NCBI GenBank assembly: GCA_964035575.1
Contig: OZ037889.1
Location: forward strand, 1,240,001 to 1,304,000
Origin: Rhynchopus sp. YZ270_cl-10
Taxonomy: Eukaryota; Euglenozoa; Diplonemea; Diplonemida; Diplonemidae
Direction: 5' to 3'
DNA: 64,000 nt
Each line of letters begins with the position of its first letter. Within the stretch, counting starts at the first letter, position 1. A model generated the notes under the pieces. That model saw nothing but the letters and a program-made list of their open reading frames with translations, was not told where the DNA came from and did no database searches. The translations under genes were made by a program, and so were the position numbers. Below, one piece after another: positions 29,976 to 41,237 of this stretch.

Positions 29976-31613
29976 AAGCCGGTTTTTTTTTTTGGGGCAA
30001 AATCAGGTGGGTAACATAAAAAAAATCAGAAAAAAAAAATTGCTATCGAAAAGAAAACCCCTCGTTGCTTTTTTCTTTTCTTTAGCAATTGGTTGTTGTC
30101 TTCCACACATTGTTGGATTGAAAGATGGTTGTGGGAATAATACAGCCTACCAAAGCCATGGTGTAGCAAACCTCTTCTCGAACATTTGTTTTTGAAGAAG
30201 AAGTTTCCTTTTAAAGGCAATCAAAGCACGAGAGGCTTAGGTTCATCCCACACACTTTTTTCTTCCCCTCTTTTTTCTTTTGCCATGCAAAAGCTGTGGC
30301 TGTTGTGTTTCGCGTTTTTTGTGTGATTTTTTAAATTTAATTTTCGAGATGTCTCTCCATAGTTTCTGTCACCTTTCGTATTACCCCCCCCCCCATCTTT
30401 TTTTAAAAAAAAGGGTGACTGAGCACATGCTCGGTATCATCTTACAAAAGGAAAAAAAAACCCCCTTTTTTTTGCCTCACATCCGTTGAGCTTGCTCATG
30501 AGGTGTTCTGCATATATTTTAACGTTTCACGTTTCCCCCCTGCCACCCTTCCCGTCTCCACGCTACACCTTTCCCATCACCAGTTTTGAACTTAGTATCT
30601 TTTCATGTTATTTTATCTTGATTAAAGAACGTTGCGTACGTGTTACTCCTTCATCGGTCTTTCTTCTCTCTCTTTTTTGGAACCGAAAGTATTCGAAAAA
30701 CTTTTTTTAAAGGGAGATTTACTATACCCACCCTAACACCCACTTATGATGGTCCTTCCCATTGGGTGTTATCATAAATAGGTGTTCGTAATGTGGGTGT
30801 TTTTGGTACATTCCCTAATTTTTTTTTTAATCCCTTTCTAGTACTTTCCCCACCCCCCAATGTATGTGCACAAGGCACATTCATTTAGCAAGCTTTCTCC
30901 CTCTCTTTTTCTCTCTCTCTCTGTTTTTTTTTTTTTTTTTTTTTTTTTGCGCCAACAGTCTTCGTTTGCACTCAAGAAGCGGGGGGGGAAAAAAAACTAA
31001 AATAAACTCAAAAGCCTCCAGGCGATATTGAGTGAGAGACCCTCCCTAGGGGATACGTCGACATAAAGATAGAACAAAGCCTGAATCATTCTTCTTGTCC
31101 GAATGCTTAAGTTGTTTTAGCACCGCCGTTCACCCCTCCCCAGTTTCACCTGAAGCGACAGGATGTGCAACCCCCCCATGCACCACCCTGTCTGAGATTT
31201 CTATACAATTTAATCTTGTTGTTGTCGTCCTCTTCCTTTGGGGGATACAGAACCACCGAACCCACAAAAAAAAGATACAAATCAACAAACAACAATGTTC
31301 CCACACAGTCACAACACACACCCCCTTTTTTTTTTAGAGTTATAGTTTCGCCACTCCTTTTTTGCTGTAATTGTGTTTTGTTACATTCTTTTACCAATCA
31401 GAGACCATCGGAATCACGACAAAGATGTATTCTGACTTATTCTATAGTGGTAATGTCCCATAGCGTACAATGCACCCATTCCCATGAGCGAACGCTGTAT
31501 TGTGATAATTGCCCATATCACAAATAGATTAGACAACACAGTGTTGTGATGGATTGTGATGTGTATGATGTACTATGTGTGGGCAATTACCGTGCAATGT
31601 GTTGGTAAAAAAA

Positions 31614-31714
31614 GTTGGAACGTAAATATGTTGGACCGGAATAATGTTGGGACAAGGGATCGTTTTTTTTTTTGGGCAGTTCCAACATTTTTACGGTCCA
31701 ACAGTATTTACAGT
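31614..31714. repeat. Inverted repeat, about 35-bp arms
   Basis: The left arm begins gttggaacgtaaatatgttg and the right arm reads gttccaacatttttacggtc then caacagtatttac. They are reverse complements with several mismatches around a T-rich loop. Probably a small degraded fold-back. Confidence 0.55.
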
Positions 31715-32719
31715 TACGGTATCACAAAGACAGCCATCCCTTCGCTTACCATGGCCCCTCTCCTTAACCATCCTCCTTCCGCCCGAGTCCCGTATACACA
31801 CGAATCAATTTCGCTTACCCGCATCGTTGGAACGAAAACGGCACCCCTCTTTCCGCTGCCCACACCCCCCCCCCCCCTTTTGGGGGCTTTCACTTTATAC
31901 TGAATACAAAATACCCAAGTTGGGAAACGAATTTTGTTTAGGAATTGAAAGCATATGAAGTGTCCTCTGTTGATCACCTTGTGGGGTGATTTTTTTTTTT
32001 TTAACCTCCTTTTTTTTAGTGATTTTTCCCTTCTTCTAAACATGATTTTGATTCAGTGATTCCGGCGTTTGGTTCTCCTTTTCTCTCTCTTTTTTTGACC
32101 ATAAATTTCATTACATGGTAACTCAAGACATCCAATTTTCGACTTTCTTTCTTGACTTTTTTTCCTGACTTCTGAATGTCAAGAAAATGTCAAGAAAATT
32201 AAGGGTTATCTAAAAGTCTGGCAGACTCAGTCAGACTACCATGAATGTAGCTTACAAACCCTCTCCCCAAACACAACAGGTCTGTGGCAGCTTCTTTGTT
32301 CTAACAGACACTTCTCTATGTCTCCCTTTCTCTCCCTTCCACTCAACTTAACTTAAATCTCTAAAGCATGATTCGCAGTTGAGTTTTAACAAAAAAAAAA
32401 AGCATCGTGAGTGCCCGTATGTTCTCGGGTGTCAACTAACATAAACATAGAACCCACTTTCCCATTTGTTATTCTTTCAGTCGCTAAAGGGTTGTGGACG
32501 ACGACGACCTCGTATTGGACGAAAAGAACCGAGAGAGACACCAGAGTTGATATTCCCCAGACCTACTATTGTATGTTGCATACTAACTGTAAACTTTGTA
32601 ACGCGTCCTCTCTGATCTCAGGACAAAGGTGTCGTGGCCGACACAAAAGAACTGTGTTCCCACAGAACCCCACCCACGCTTCCCTTCCTTGCACAGAACC
32701 CTTCCCTTCCCCTTCACCG

Positions 32720-34480
32720 ATGGAGTTTCATGTGAAATGCGGTGTGCACGAGGAGCTGTGCGAGCTGTCGGGTGAGGCACGCATAGAGGAGCTGCGTCGC
32801 GTGGTGCGGGGTGTTGTTGCTGCACACCTGAGTGGTGTGGGGGATGCCTTTGAGATGCGTTTGGTCCCCGAGGGCGTTTCCCTTGACGACGACGAGAGTG
32901 TGGCGCATCTCAGTGCGGGTAGCCGTGTGGAGGTCGTGCCGTCCCCCAAGGCTGTTGCCATGCAGGCGCTGGCGGAGCGTAACATCACCCTTCACTGGGA
33001 CAGTGTTGTCACAGCAGCAAGCACCAGAAGCTATGATGTTGTTGGGTGGCTGCTGCAGGCTGGTGTTAACATTGTGGGTCAGCATTTCTTCACAGATACT
33101 CCTTTCCTCCCCTTGAAGGACACCACTGTGCTTAACCTGATAGTGGACCACGACCTGCTTGTGAGTGAACGTGCCCTGGGATTCTGTGAGAATAGCCACA
33201 TGACAACCCTTGTCGATGCCACACTTGCCCGCGGGTCTGACAGATTCAAGAACCATTTGTTGAAGTCACTTCTTGCACCGTGTTGGTCTGATGGCTGGAA
33301 TCGCGGCACTGAGCTTGCGTTGGCCACAGCGGAGAACTGCAAGACCCTCATTCCTGTGTCTCCCCTTGACGGCACAGTGACGAAATTGTGTGGTCAAGTA
33401 GGGGAGGATCGGACGGAGTTCATGAACCTGCTGTCGATGCTGTTGGAACACGGTGCTGCTGTCGACAGAGATGTGCTCGTTGAGTTACTCCATCATATTC
33501 CACTCGAGGCATTGCAGCTGTTGGTGCAGAAGGGTGCCGACCCAAATGCCCGTCTCCGTGGGAGTGACGGTGTGCACGACGCGATGCTGGGAATGGAGGA
33601 GTCGCTCTTGGCATGCGGGATGGACATTGACACTGTGGACTCAGTTACTAACAATACAATTTTGACCCGCAAAGTGCAGTATACACACAACCACGAATAT
33701 GTGGCAAAGCTTGTGTCCTTAGGTGCAAATCCCAACGTCTTTGATGAATGCGGCGACACACTCACAATGCACGTGGCTAAGAAGCGGTACTGGCGGAACC
33801 TGCAGGCACTTCTGCAAAGCGACAGACTTGACATCAACCAGACGAGTGACAACGGGCAGACAGTTCTGATGCACATTGCAGGGAAGGCTACTCTGTGTGG
33901 TATGGGGCTTGTGTTTGAGGCGACGACACCAGACCTGGAGGTGGAGGACACAAAGGGGTGGACGTGTCTTGCGCATGCAGCCTCCTCAAGGAAGGTGTCT
34001 GCAGTGAAGCTGCTGCTGGAGCACGGTGCAAAGGTGGACGGCGGTGCCACCACCGCTCTGGAGCAGGCTGTGGTGAAGGGCAGCCTCGACATCTGCGAGG
34101 TGCTCCTCGACAACGGGGCAGACCCGCTGCACATGACGAGCGGTGGGATGACCTGCCTCGCACTTGCGGAGTCTTGCTCAGAGGAGACTGCGGAGTTGCT
34201 GCGTGGGCACCTTGCAAAGACGCCACCTGGTCAGGAGAGCAGAGGGGTGAAGAGGAAACGGGAGGAGCTGGAAGTGGCGGAAGCAACGGAGACTGCGGAG
34301 GAGGAGCAGGGGAGCGAGGAGGAGGAGGAGGAGGGCGCGACGGAGCACTCCTGCCGTGAATGTGGCGTTGCACAGACAGCTGCAGGTGTCCCGTTTGCGT
34401 CAGAGGCGTCTGTGCGGCGGCACGTCAGCTCCAAACACCGCATGAAGTGGAGCGACTACCTTGCACGGCACGAGAAGTGA
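32720..34480 (+). CDS. Ankyrin-repeat protein with C-terminal C2H2-like finger (586 aa)
   Basis: The frame is open from 32411, but the first 103 codons look like leader. The Met at 32720 follows pyrimidine tracts ending cccacag (32665) and gcacag (32696) and begins a compact domain. Residues 1-80 have a ubiquitin-like pattern (beta-rich, VSLDDDESVAHL, then GSRVEVVPS); that is inference. Degenerate ankyrin repeats span about 120-500, the clearest being GADPNARLRGSDGVHDAML, SLGANPNVFDECGDTL, LLEHGAKVDGGATTALEQAV and LLDNGADPLHMTSGGMTCL. A basic/acidic linker (VKRKREE, then a Glu run) could hold a nuclear signal. The end (about 542-572) has Cys-x2-Cys and His-x4-His spaced like a zinc finger. 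Likely a protein-interaction factor; partners unknown. Confidence 0.85.
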   Translation: MEFHVKCGVHEELCELSGEARIEELRRVVRGVVAAHLSGVGDAFEMRLVPEGVSLDDDESVAHLSAGSRVEVVPSPKAVAMQALAERNITLHWDSVVTAASTRSYDVVGWLLQAGVNIVGQHFFTDTPFLPLKDTTVLNLIVDHDLLVSERALGFCENSHMTTLVDATLARGSDRFKNHLLKSLLAPCWSDGWNRGTELALATAENCKTLIPVSPLDGTVTKLCGQVGEDRTEFMNLLSMLLEHGAAVDRDVLVELLHHIPLEALQLLVQKGADPNARLRGSDGVHDAMLGMEESLLACGMDIDTVDSVTNNTILTRKVQYTHNHEYVAKLVSLGANPNVFDECGDTLTMHVAKKRYWRNLQALLQSDRLDINQTSDNGQTVLMHIAGKATLCGMGLVFEATTPDLEVEDTKGWTCLAHAASSRKVSAVKLLLEHGAKVDGGATTALEQAVVKGSLDICEVLLDNGADPLHMTSGGMTCLALAESCSEETAELLRGHLAKTPPGQESRGVKRKREELEVAEATETAEEEQGSEEEEEEGATEHSCRECGVAQTAAGVPFASEASVRRHVSSKHRMKWSDYLARHEK

Positions 34481-35125
34481 TCAGAGAGGCCACGCTGTCA
34501 CAAACGACGAAGAATACGCGATTTACCGATGTGTGGTGGGTTTCTGTTTGAAATACAAACGACACGCGCTTATTGTTTTCGTTGAACGCCAAAAGGTTGC
34601 AAACCCGAGTGGCGCATACGTTGCGACAAAGCTTTGAAATGAAGTAACTTCTGCACAGGAGGCGAGGCTGTCTGGTGATACAGCAACAACTACTTTTTAT
34701 AGTCAGATGTAAACCACGAAAATGGGAAGAACGAAAGATGTATCACTGCATGGTTAGGGTCCACTTGGTTATATATACCGGTTATATCAAAGACACACTG
34801 TCACGAGAGGGCTTTGTGTTTCAAGTCATGTTTATATCCCTCTCCCATTCCTCACGTGTATTCTGCTTCGAAGAATCGTCAGGCACTTCAGCTTGGCGAA
34901 ACAACTTCGTGTAAATTGTGTACCAATCGTGTGCCTTGTGTCGGTCTTTCTTTTTTGATTTTCCTTTGAACGGGCCTCGTACTCTTATCAGTTTCAGGGA
35001 ATTTTTTTAATCATCTTCTTTATCGTCTCCCTTTTTGCCTCTTGGACATGCCACACCTCACACCTCACACCTCACACCCTCACAGCACTACACCACCCAC
35101 TCAGCTCTTCTCTCCAACCACAACC
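34481..35125. other. Intergenic spacer
   Basis: Contains a copy of the GATGTAAACCACGAA repeat (34706-34830) and a C/T-rich leader with possible acceptors ccctcacag (35085) and cccactcag (35104) before the HAD gene. Nothing else recognised. Confidence 0.55.
34706..34830 (+). repeat. Dispersed repeat (GATGTAAACCACGAA family)
   Basis: gatgtaaaccacgaaaatgg, then ctgcatggttagggtccac, then gacacactgtcacgaga and gtgtttcaagtca. Confidence 0.6.
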
Positions 35126-35836
35126 ATGCCACCCCACGCCAAAGCACTTCTCCTGGACATGGACGGCGTGCTGGCTGAGGTCAAACTGTCTTACCGGCAG
35201 TGCATCATTGACACTGTGAAGACACATGGTGCCGACATCGACAGTGCAGGGGTCACAGCGTACAAGCTGAAGGGCAACGCGAACAACGACTGGGTGCTGT
35301 CGCAACGCATCCTCGCAGACAGAGGCATCGAGGTGTCTCTCGAGGAGGTCACCGCCACCTTTGAGGCGTTGTACACAGAGCTGTGCAAGCTGGAGACGCT
35401 CATCCCCGCTGTCGGGGTCGTTGCAGAGCTTCACCGCCGCTGTGGGGGACGTGTTGCTGTCGTCACAGGACGGCCGAGGAGAGACTGTGACGTTTTCCTT
35501 ACAAGATTTGACCTCGCGAAGTACGTATCATGCAGTGTGTGCATGGAGGATGGTGTACCGAAGCCGGCTCCTGACATTGTGCTTGCTGCCTGTGCACAGC
35601 TTAAGGTCGATCCTGCCGATGCAATTATGGTGGGTGATACAGTTGACGACGTCATCGCAGCCGTGGCAGCAGGTTCGCGTGCTGTGGGCACACTGCTCCC
35701 TGATGACCACGCGCACACAGTCCTCAACAACACACCCGCCAGCTCCGTCCCCTCCGCAGCGACTATGACAGAAAAGGGTGCAGAAGCAATCATTCGGCCG
35801 GGTCTAGCAGATTTGCTGGATTTTTTCCCAATGTAG
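35126..35836 (+). CDS. HAD-superfamily hydrolase (subfamily IA, phosphoglycolate phosphatase-like)
   Basis: A 236-residue phosphatase-type enzyme. All four HAD motifs are present: motif I LLDMDGVLAE with the nucleophile and acid Asp, motif II VVTGRPR (Thr), motif III Lys in DGVPKPAPD, and motif IV MVGDTVDDV (Mg-binding acids). The helical cap between motifs I and II (about 25-95) marks subfamily IA. Substrate cannot be read from sequence; small phosphorylated metabolites are usual. The frame is open from 35042, but the extra 28 residues are His/Thr/Pro-rich leader; the start at 35126 begins MPPHAKALLLDMDG, where the fold starts. No targeting signal is obvious, so cytosolic is likely. Confidence 0.92.
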   Translation: MPPHAKALLLDMDGVLAEVKLSYRQCIIDTVKTHGADIDSAGVTAYKLKGNANNDWVLSQRILADRGIEVSLEEVTATFEALYTELCKLETLIPAVGVVAELHRRCGGRVAVVTGRPRRDCDVFLTRFDLAKYVSCSVCMEDGVPKPAPDIVLAACAQLKVDPADAIMVGDTVDDVIAAVAAGSRAVGTLLPDDHAHTVLNNTPASSVPSAATMTEKGAEAIIRPGLADLLDFFPM

Positions 35837-36168
35837 GAGGCAGGAGGAAGGGGGGTTTTGGATTCAATATAGGCCTTTTTCTTGCATATTTTTTTTTGTA
35901 ATGTTTCGAGGAAACTGAACGGATACGTATAAGATGACTTCTGGTCCCGATCAGTTTTTTGTTTTTATAACTGAAACGAAAAATGGGTGATGTGCGGTGC
36001 TCTGACGTTTATTTTGTTACGAGGAGCCCCCACACCCCCTTTATTAGAATATATCCCCCCTTATTTTCAATTCGTCTGTGTGTTCTGTCACAGCCATGTG
36101 TCTTTAGGCGATGTGCAGTAGGGATATACCTGCATTCTGCCTTCTTAACACCCAATGCACCCTTCAAA

Positions 36169-36208
36169 TGTGCGACGAGACGGCACATTCATCTTTCACG
36201 TTTCCTTT
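36169..36208 (+). repeat. Strand-biased intergenic repeat copy
   Basis: tgtgcgacgagacggcac then attcatctttcacgtttcc. Confidence 0.5.
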
Positions 36209-36807
36209 CATTTGATGTCTTCACTTGCTAGCTTTCTAGCATTGGTCTGTGTTCTATAGTGTCATGTGTGCATGTTGTTACCATTACATATTACACATTG
36301 TGTGTTTCGTCATGTACAACAGCAAAAAAACACACACACATATCCCGCGGCGTACCTCTTCCCCCGCGTGTCCGCGCCAGGGGTTAAAAAAAAAAACGTT
36401 TTTTTTTTTTTGTACAGTGTAACTCCTCGTGGAGTCAACACTGATACAATCAATATTTCATTAAAAAAAAACCAAAACGACAACCACACTCTGCTCTTTT
36501 ATTCCGGTCATGTACCAAGGTACACTGTCAGAGGGCTTTTTGTATTTCAACTCTACTTTTTTTTTTGTCTGTGCCGCCACAGCGCTGCGCACGACAGAGG
36601 GCATGGTAGGGATAAAACGATGTGGCCCTTTTTTTTTCAGTACAGAACCAAATTCTGTCAAAAAACCCCACTGTGAACAAATAGTTAGACAGCAGGGCAC
36701 ACAACAGAGAACTGCCACCCTTATAGTGGTAAATACAACGCGCCCACCTCTACTATTGTACCCACCCCACCCCACCCCTCTTACAACCCACCCCACCTAC
36801 CCCACAC

Positions 36808-36834
36808 ACACACCCTCTCTCTCTTTCCCCACAG
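36808..36834 (+). promoter_or_regulatory. Putative trans-splice acceptor of coiled-coil gene
   Basis: A strong pyrimidine tract (ccctctctctctttcccc) ending acag at 36834, 48 bases before the start codon. Similar tract-plus-AG sites precede other starts at 42826, 51024 and 60958. This fits spliced-leader addition; the leader itself is not in the window. Confidence 0.45.
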
Positions 36835-36882
36835 AACAAACGAAATTAGTTTTCCCCAAAAAAAAGTCACCCCTTTCCCACT

Positions 36883-39800
36883 ATGCGTGGTGCTGTGTGG
36901 TACGCAGGAGCTGGCCCTGCAGTCTCTGATGCCAAAGCACAGCAAAGCCTCACCTCGCGTGCACACGATGCTGTCGAGGCGACTCTCGAGGTGACCCCGC
37001 ACCCACAGTGCTCACTGAAGGTCGTTCCCACAGACGGTTCTGATACTATACAAGCTCTCTCCACCACATGGACCAGTCTTGTCTCTTTTTTCCACCTCCC
37101 AGAGACGCACGATGTCCCCCTCTGGTGTGTCGTTGTGCAGATCGGTGCACAGCACCTTACCTTCTTTGTGCAAGCCGAGGCGGTATGGAGAGGGTGGGTG
37201 GATTTCTTCATTTTGAATGCCGGCGTGGGGTCTCCACCACGGAGGGTGCTTGGTACTGTGGACGGCAATGTGGAGCGACGGGGGAAGGTCCACATCACAG
37301 CAGACCTGCTTCTACAGGAGAGCGACGCGAGGGGGCAGATCCTTGCAGAGTGGAGCAAGGCTGTGGCAGAGTGCACTGCACTCCTTCGCCGCACTGCTGT
37401 TACAGTAGGAGAGCTAAACCTAGAGTCGACCCTACTACGCCCAATCCACTCCAGCCCATCACGCACCCACACCCCACACCGCCGCCCGACACAATACATT
37501 GTCACCTCTGAAGGTCTGCCTCTACACCATAGCTCCGGTATTGTAGTCAAAACACTACCACAAGGTGCAAGCTTCACTGCAACCAAACGAAACAATATGA
37601 TATTCATGGTGGCAACGGTAGAAGGAACAGTACAAAGGGACCATCTCAGCGTCAGGGGTGACGAAGTGGAGGTATTCTGTAACACTGTCGCTACTCTGCA
37701 GGATGGTACGAAGCTGCCATTGTCGGAGGGCACTCCGATACGGTTTGACCCCTCACAACGAGGAGATGCGACGCAGGCTAGCATTGTGGTTGGAGTGGAT
37801 GTGGAAGCAGACTGCAATGCCCTCATCGACATCGGACCTGACTCTCCTTGCGAAGAATGGGTAGTAACACGCCACGCAGGCGCACCATGGTACCCCACAG
37901 AGGACACAACCGGCACCGCATTGGGTGTACTTCCTGTTGGAGAAGTACTTCTGGTTGCACCATGCACTGAACATCACATTCGCATTCTTCGCCCTGCAGT
38001 AGGGTATATCCTTAGACGCGACGCAGAACGTCCCTCTGCACTGAGACAAGGATTTCTTGAAGTAAAGGTTCTGCAGCTAGGCCGCAAGCTCTCTGCGATT
38101 GAGACCACGAATAGGGAGACAGCTTCGGAGGAGGTCGCTGCATTGCAGCTTACGATCCAGGGGTTGCAGAAGGACTGTGAGGATGCGAAGCTTCGGGTAG
38201 AAGATATGGAAGCAGAGTTGAAGCACAGTGTCGCACAGCATGCGTTAGATACATCTCTACTGGAGGACCGTTTGGAGCAGCAGGAGGAGCAGCAGGCGCA
38301 TCTGAAGGATGTAGTAGGGTCTAAGAATAATACGATAGAAAATTTGAAGAAGCAGATCGCAGATGAGGCGGAGATGCGTGCAGAGGAGGGGGCCGTCCTG
38401 CGGGCGCAGGTAGGGTTCAGCCGCAAACAGAACGACGACACAGAGCGTGCCCTGCAGCGTGCCTCCGCCACCACCGTGGCGCTGCACAGTACCATAGAAG
38501 CGTTGGAGGAGCAGCTTTCTGAGAGCACCGCAGAATTGAAACTGAAGGACACCCAGCTTGCAGAGCTCTCCTCTGCCACAGAGGATGCTGTGGTGCTGAA
38601 GGAGGAGGTTGCCTTATTGAACCGCGATGTCGCTGCCATGCAGACCTCGCTTGACACTGCGCATACAGCGTTAGGTGCTGCGGAAGTCACCTCTGAGGTC
38701 AAAGCTGAGGAGATAACCAACATTAAAAAAGAGCTACAGAGGGTCCAAGAAGAGCTTGTGGTCTGCGACGCTGAGAGGGAGGTTTGCAAGCAGGAGATGG
38801 CGGTGGTGGTGGCCGAGAGGGGTGAGATTGCGAAGGAGATGGAGGATGTGCACCGCACAGTGGCAGTGTCTGCAGGGGTGGAAGAAACACTGCGGGCAGA
38901 GCTCCTTGGGGTGTGCCGGGAGCGGGATGGCCTCATCGAGGAGTTATCACAGTGTAGGACGGATCTTGCCTCCTCTGCAGACGAAGCAGAGCTGCTGCGT
39001 GCTGACGTCACACAGTTACGTGAGAGCCTTCTGCAGAAGGGGGTTGACATAGGTGAACTCGAGGACAATGTGATGGACATTACTATGCGTGCACAGACCA
39101 TGGCGTGCACACTCCTGCAAACACAAGAAGCACTTCAAAGGACTGCACACATGCTCAACGCGGTTTCCACATGGCAAGACATTATGTGTGATGCAGGGCA
39201 CCTCCGTTCCGTTGTCACCCTCAACACTGAAGAAGCCCTTCGAATTCAAATCACTGAACAGGCTGACCGCGAACAGAAGAACGCTGCGATGATTGCTGCT
39301 CATTATCTAGCTACCGAGGAATTGGAGCGCATTGCAAACGAACGGAACACTGAAATCGAACGCCTGAAGGGCGAGACAGCCTCTGCAGAGGAGAAGAGCA
39401 GGTGCACAGAGCTGGAGGGCAGGGTGCTGATGTTGGAGGCAGAGCTGCAGGCGAAGGAGGAAACGGATGTGAACGAAATGGCGTTATTGAATGAGGTAAA
39501 CGCACAGACAATGGCAGAGATGCAGGAGGCCCTGCAGGAGGTGCGGAGGGAGCTGGATGCGAAGAACCAACAGATGCAGCAGACCCGGAGCCGTTTGGAG
39601 ATGGCAGAGGCTTCAAGGGAGGCCTCAGCAGAACGGTACTCAGAGGAGCTCGCCACGGCGCGTAGTCAAAGCCAAACAGATGAACGTACACTGGAGTCAC
39701 TCCGCAAAAAGCACAAAATCTCTGAATCCGAATGCATCCGCCTCCGCTCCCAGCTCCACACCCTCCGTGAACACAAACAAAGCGAACACAGCCAGGTCGA

Positions 39801-40839
39801 CACCCATACACAACGCATCAGCGCCTTCGAGAGAGAGCTCACCATCAAGACCGCGTCCCTCAAGGAAGCGGAGTGTCAGGCGTCTGCCCTCCGCAAAGAG
39901 CTGGACAGCTGCAGGCAGGAGGCGCTCGCAGGAGGGACAACGCCGACAGACAGAGTGCAGGCGCGTCTGCAGGAAAGGCAGACAGCGTCGCTGACGCAGA
40001 AGCTTGCAGAGAAGACTGCAGAGGTGGTGGCGCTGCAGGAGCGTCTGCAGGTCAACACATCGCCGTCTCGGGCGGCTGCGTCGGAGATGAAGATCTCCAC
40101 GCTGCAAGCGGAGCTCGCAACACGCGACGCAGAGTTGGCGACGTTGCGCGAAAGACAGCGCCGTGTGTCAGCATCGGACCCTGCAGTTGAGGAGCTCAAG
40201 GCACGGCTGCTCCGCTGTGAGCGGGAGAAGGAAGGGCTGGCACACCTGGCCACTGCTGCAACAGAGTGGGAGAGGGTGGCGCAGGACCGGAGCACCGAGA
40301 TCAAACACCTCGAGGACATGCTGGCAGCAAGCGAGGCATGTGAACGTGCGCAGGGTGGGCAGGACTCTAAGCTGCGCACCCAGCTTGCCACAGTCACAGA
40401 CAAATACAAATACGCGAAGAAAAAGCTGCGCAGCCTGAGCGTCGACCCTCAACCACGCCCTCTTCCGTCACGCTCCAGCTCCACAGGGCGCAGCTACCTA
40501 CGCCCCACTGCGTCGTCACCTTCTGCCACCGTCTCTGCACACAGTGCAGCCTCTGCCGCAGAAAGGCTGGCAGCGACGCTGAAGTCGGCAGCGATCAGGG
40601 AACGTGATTCAAGAGCTGCAGGCATGACGTTGAGGCAGGCAGCAGCGTCGGCACGGCATTCGCATTCCCCTGGTGGTGGTGGGGAGAGGAGTGCTGTCGT
40701 GGTCCGTGCACGTTCGAACAGCGGCTCCGGCGGCTCCAGCAGACGCTCAACAGGGAGCAAACTCCACTCTGCCCCAGTGCACAAAAGAGGTGCCATCGAC
40801 GGCCTCAGGGAGATGCAGGCGATGAGGAAGCAGGGGTGA
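36883..40839 (+). CDS. Large coiled-coil protein (1318 aa)
   Basis: Not recognised by name. Residues 1-395 form a non-coiled N-terminal region with beta-rich stretches; around 325-385 a segment with WVVTRHAGAPWYPT and LGVLPVGEVLLVAP has an SH3-like rhythm (inference). From about 400 to 1180 the protein is almost continuous heptad-patterned, Glu/Gln/Leu-rich coiled coil without prolines (VEDMEAELKHSVAQH, LEDRLEQQEEQQAHL), so a long parallel dimer is expected. The last 130 residues are basic and Ser/Arg/Ala-rich (PLPSRSSSTGRSYLRP), a pattern common in proteins that bind microtubules or membranes. Cytoskeletal, basal-body or Golgi-tether roles are all possible. The start lies 48 bases after a strong splice acceptor. 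Confidence 0.9.
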   Translation: MRGAVWYAGAGPAVSDAKAQQSLTSRAHDAVEATLEVTPHPQCSLKVVPTDGSDTIQALSTTWTSLVSFFHLPETHDVPLWCVVVQIGAQHLTFFVQAEAVWRGWVDFFILNAGVGSPPRRVLGTVDGNVERRGKVHITADLLLQESDARGQILAEWSKAVAECTALLRRTAVTVGELNLESTLLRPIHSSPSRTHTPHRRPTQYIVTSEGLPLHHSSGIVVKTLPQGASFTATKRNNMIFMVATVEGTVQRDHLSVRGDEVEVFCNTVATLQDGTKLPLSEGTPIRFDPSQRGDATQASIVVGVDVEADCNALIDIGPDSPCEEWVVTRHAGAPWYPTEDTTGTALGVLPVGEVLLVAPCTEHHIRILRPAVGYILRRDAERPSALRQGFLEVKVLQLGRKLSAIETTNRETASEEVAALQLTIQGLQKDCEDAKLRVEDMEAELKHSVAQHALDTSLLEDRLEQQEEQQAHLKDVVGSKNNTIENLKKQIADEAEMRAEEGAVLRAQVGFSRKQNDDTERALQRASATTVALHSTIEALEEQLSESTAELKLKDTQLAELSSATEDAVVLKEEVALLNRDVAAMQTSLDTAHTALGAAEVTSEVKAEEITNIKKELQRVQEELVVCDAEREVCKQEMAVVVAERGEIAKEMEDVHRTVAVSAGVEETLRAELLGVCRERDGLIEELSQCRTDLASSADEAELLRADVTQLRESLLQKGVDIGELEDNVMDITMRAQTMACTLLQTQEALQRTAHMLNAVSTWQDIMCDAGHLRSVVTLNTEEALRIQITEQADREQKNAAMIAAHYLATEELERIANERNTEIERLKGETASAEEKSRCTELEGRVLMLEAELQAKEETDVNEMALLNEVNAQTMAEMQEALQEVRRELDAKNQQMQQTRSRLEMAEASREASAERYSEELATARSQSQTDERTLESLRKKHKISESECIRLRSQLHTLREHKQSEHSQVDTHTQRISAFERELTIKTASLKEAECQASALRKELDSCRQEALAGGTTPTDRVQARLQERQTASLTQKLAEKTAEVVALQERLQVNTSPSRAAASEMKISTLQAELATRDAELATLRERQRRVSASDPAVEELKARLLRCEREKEGLAHLATAATEWERVAQDRSTEIKHLEDMLAASEACERAQGGQDSKLRTQLATVTDKYKYAKKKLRSLSVDPQPRPLPSRSSSTGRSYLRPTASSPSATVSAHSAASAAERLAATLKSAAIRERDSRAAGMTLRQAAASARHSHSPGGGGERSAVVVRARSNSGSGGSSRRSTGSKLHSAPVHKRGAIDGLREMQAMRKQG

Positions 40840-41141
40840 AGAGGGGAGAGAGGAGAGGGGAGGGGAGGGGAGGGGAGGGGAGAGAAAGACTGTTTTGTTG
40901 AAGAAAGCGCAAGCCAATAAGATGAAAATAAAAGAGGGAGAGGGAGTCAGTAGCAATGAGGGAGGGGGCTAGATTAGCTTAGATTTTGGATGAAATGGGG
41001 GTCTGTAGGCCCCATTTGTCAAAAAGAGAGGGGGCGTATGTCGTGGGTACGCAAACCAAACAAAAAACTATTATTTTTTTTATCGTGCAATTTTTGACTC
41101 GTGTACAAATCCTTCAGGAAGAACCAAAAATTATAATCTGG

Positions 41142-41237
41142 GAGCGTGTAATTATTACCAAGCGTGTAATTATGAATCGTTAGCGATTTGCGACCAAAAA
41201 TGTCAGCCGTGTAATTATGGGTAATAATTACACGCTC
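41142..41237. mobile_element. Small inverted-repeat element (GGTAATAATTACAC family)
   Basis: Perfect 18-bp inverted ends GAGCGTGTAATTATTACC (41142-41159 and 41220-41237), with gtgtaattatg motifs also inverted inside. At 96 bp it is a minimal MITE-like element. Confidence 0.7.

Larger units (their letters stand above)
20915..32719. other. 11.8-kb gene-free, repeat-rich spacer
   Basis: Low-GC DNA with long A, T, C and G runs and no convincing intact gene. It holds an element with 275-bp inverted ends, a hAT-like element, a 477-bp fold-back, two heptamer and two decamer arrays, a small inverted repeat (31614-31714), several copies of dispersed repeat families, a GT microsatellite (23981-24000) and long homopolymers (A at 25157-25190, T at 25497-25525 and 26189-26213). 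The last few hundred bases before 32720 become GC-richer and are likely leader sequence of the next gene. Confidence 0.7.
35837..36882. other. Intergenic spacer
   Basis: AT-rich with a strand-biased repeat (36169-36208), diverged copies of two dispersed repeats (36412-36466 and 36505-36556), then C-rich leader sequence. No gene seen. Confidence 0.55.

Noticed and set aside
37974-39110. 378-codon minus-strand frame opposite the coiled-coil gene
   Set aside because: Ser/Thr/Cys-rich complement of Glu/Gln/Ala codons; the plus frame has continuous heptads and a proper start.
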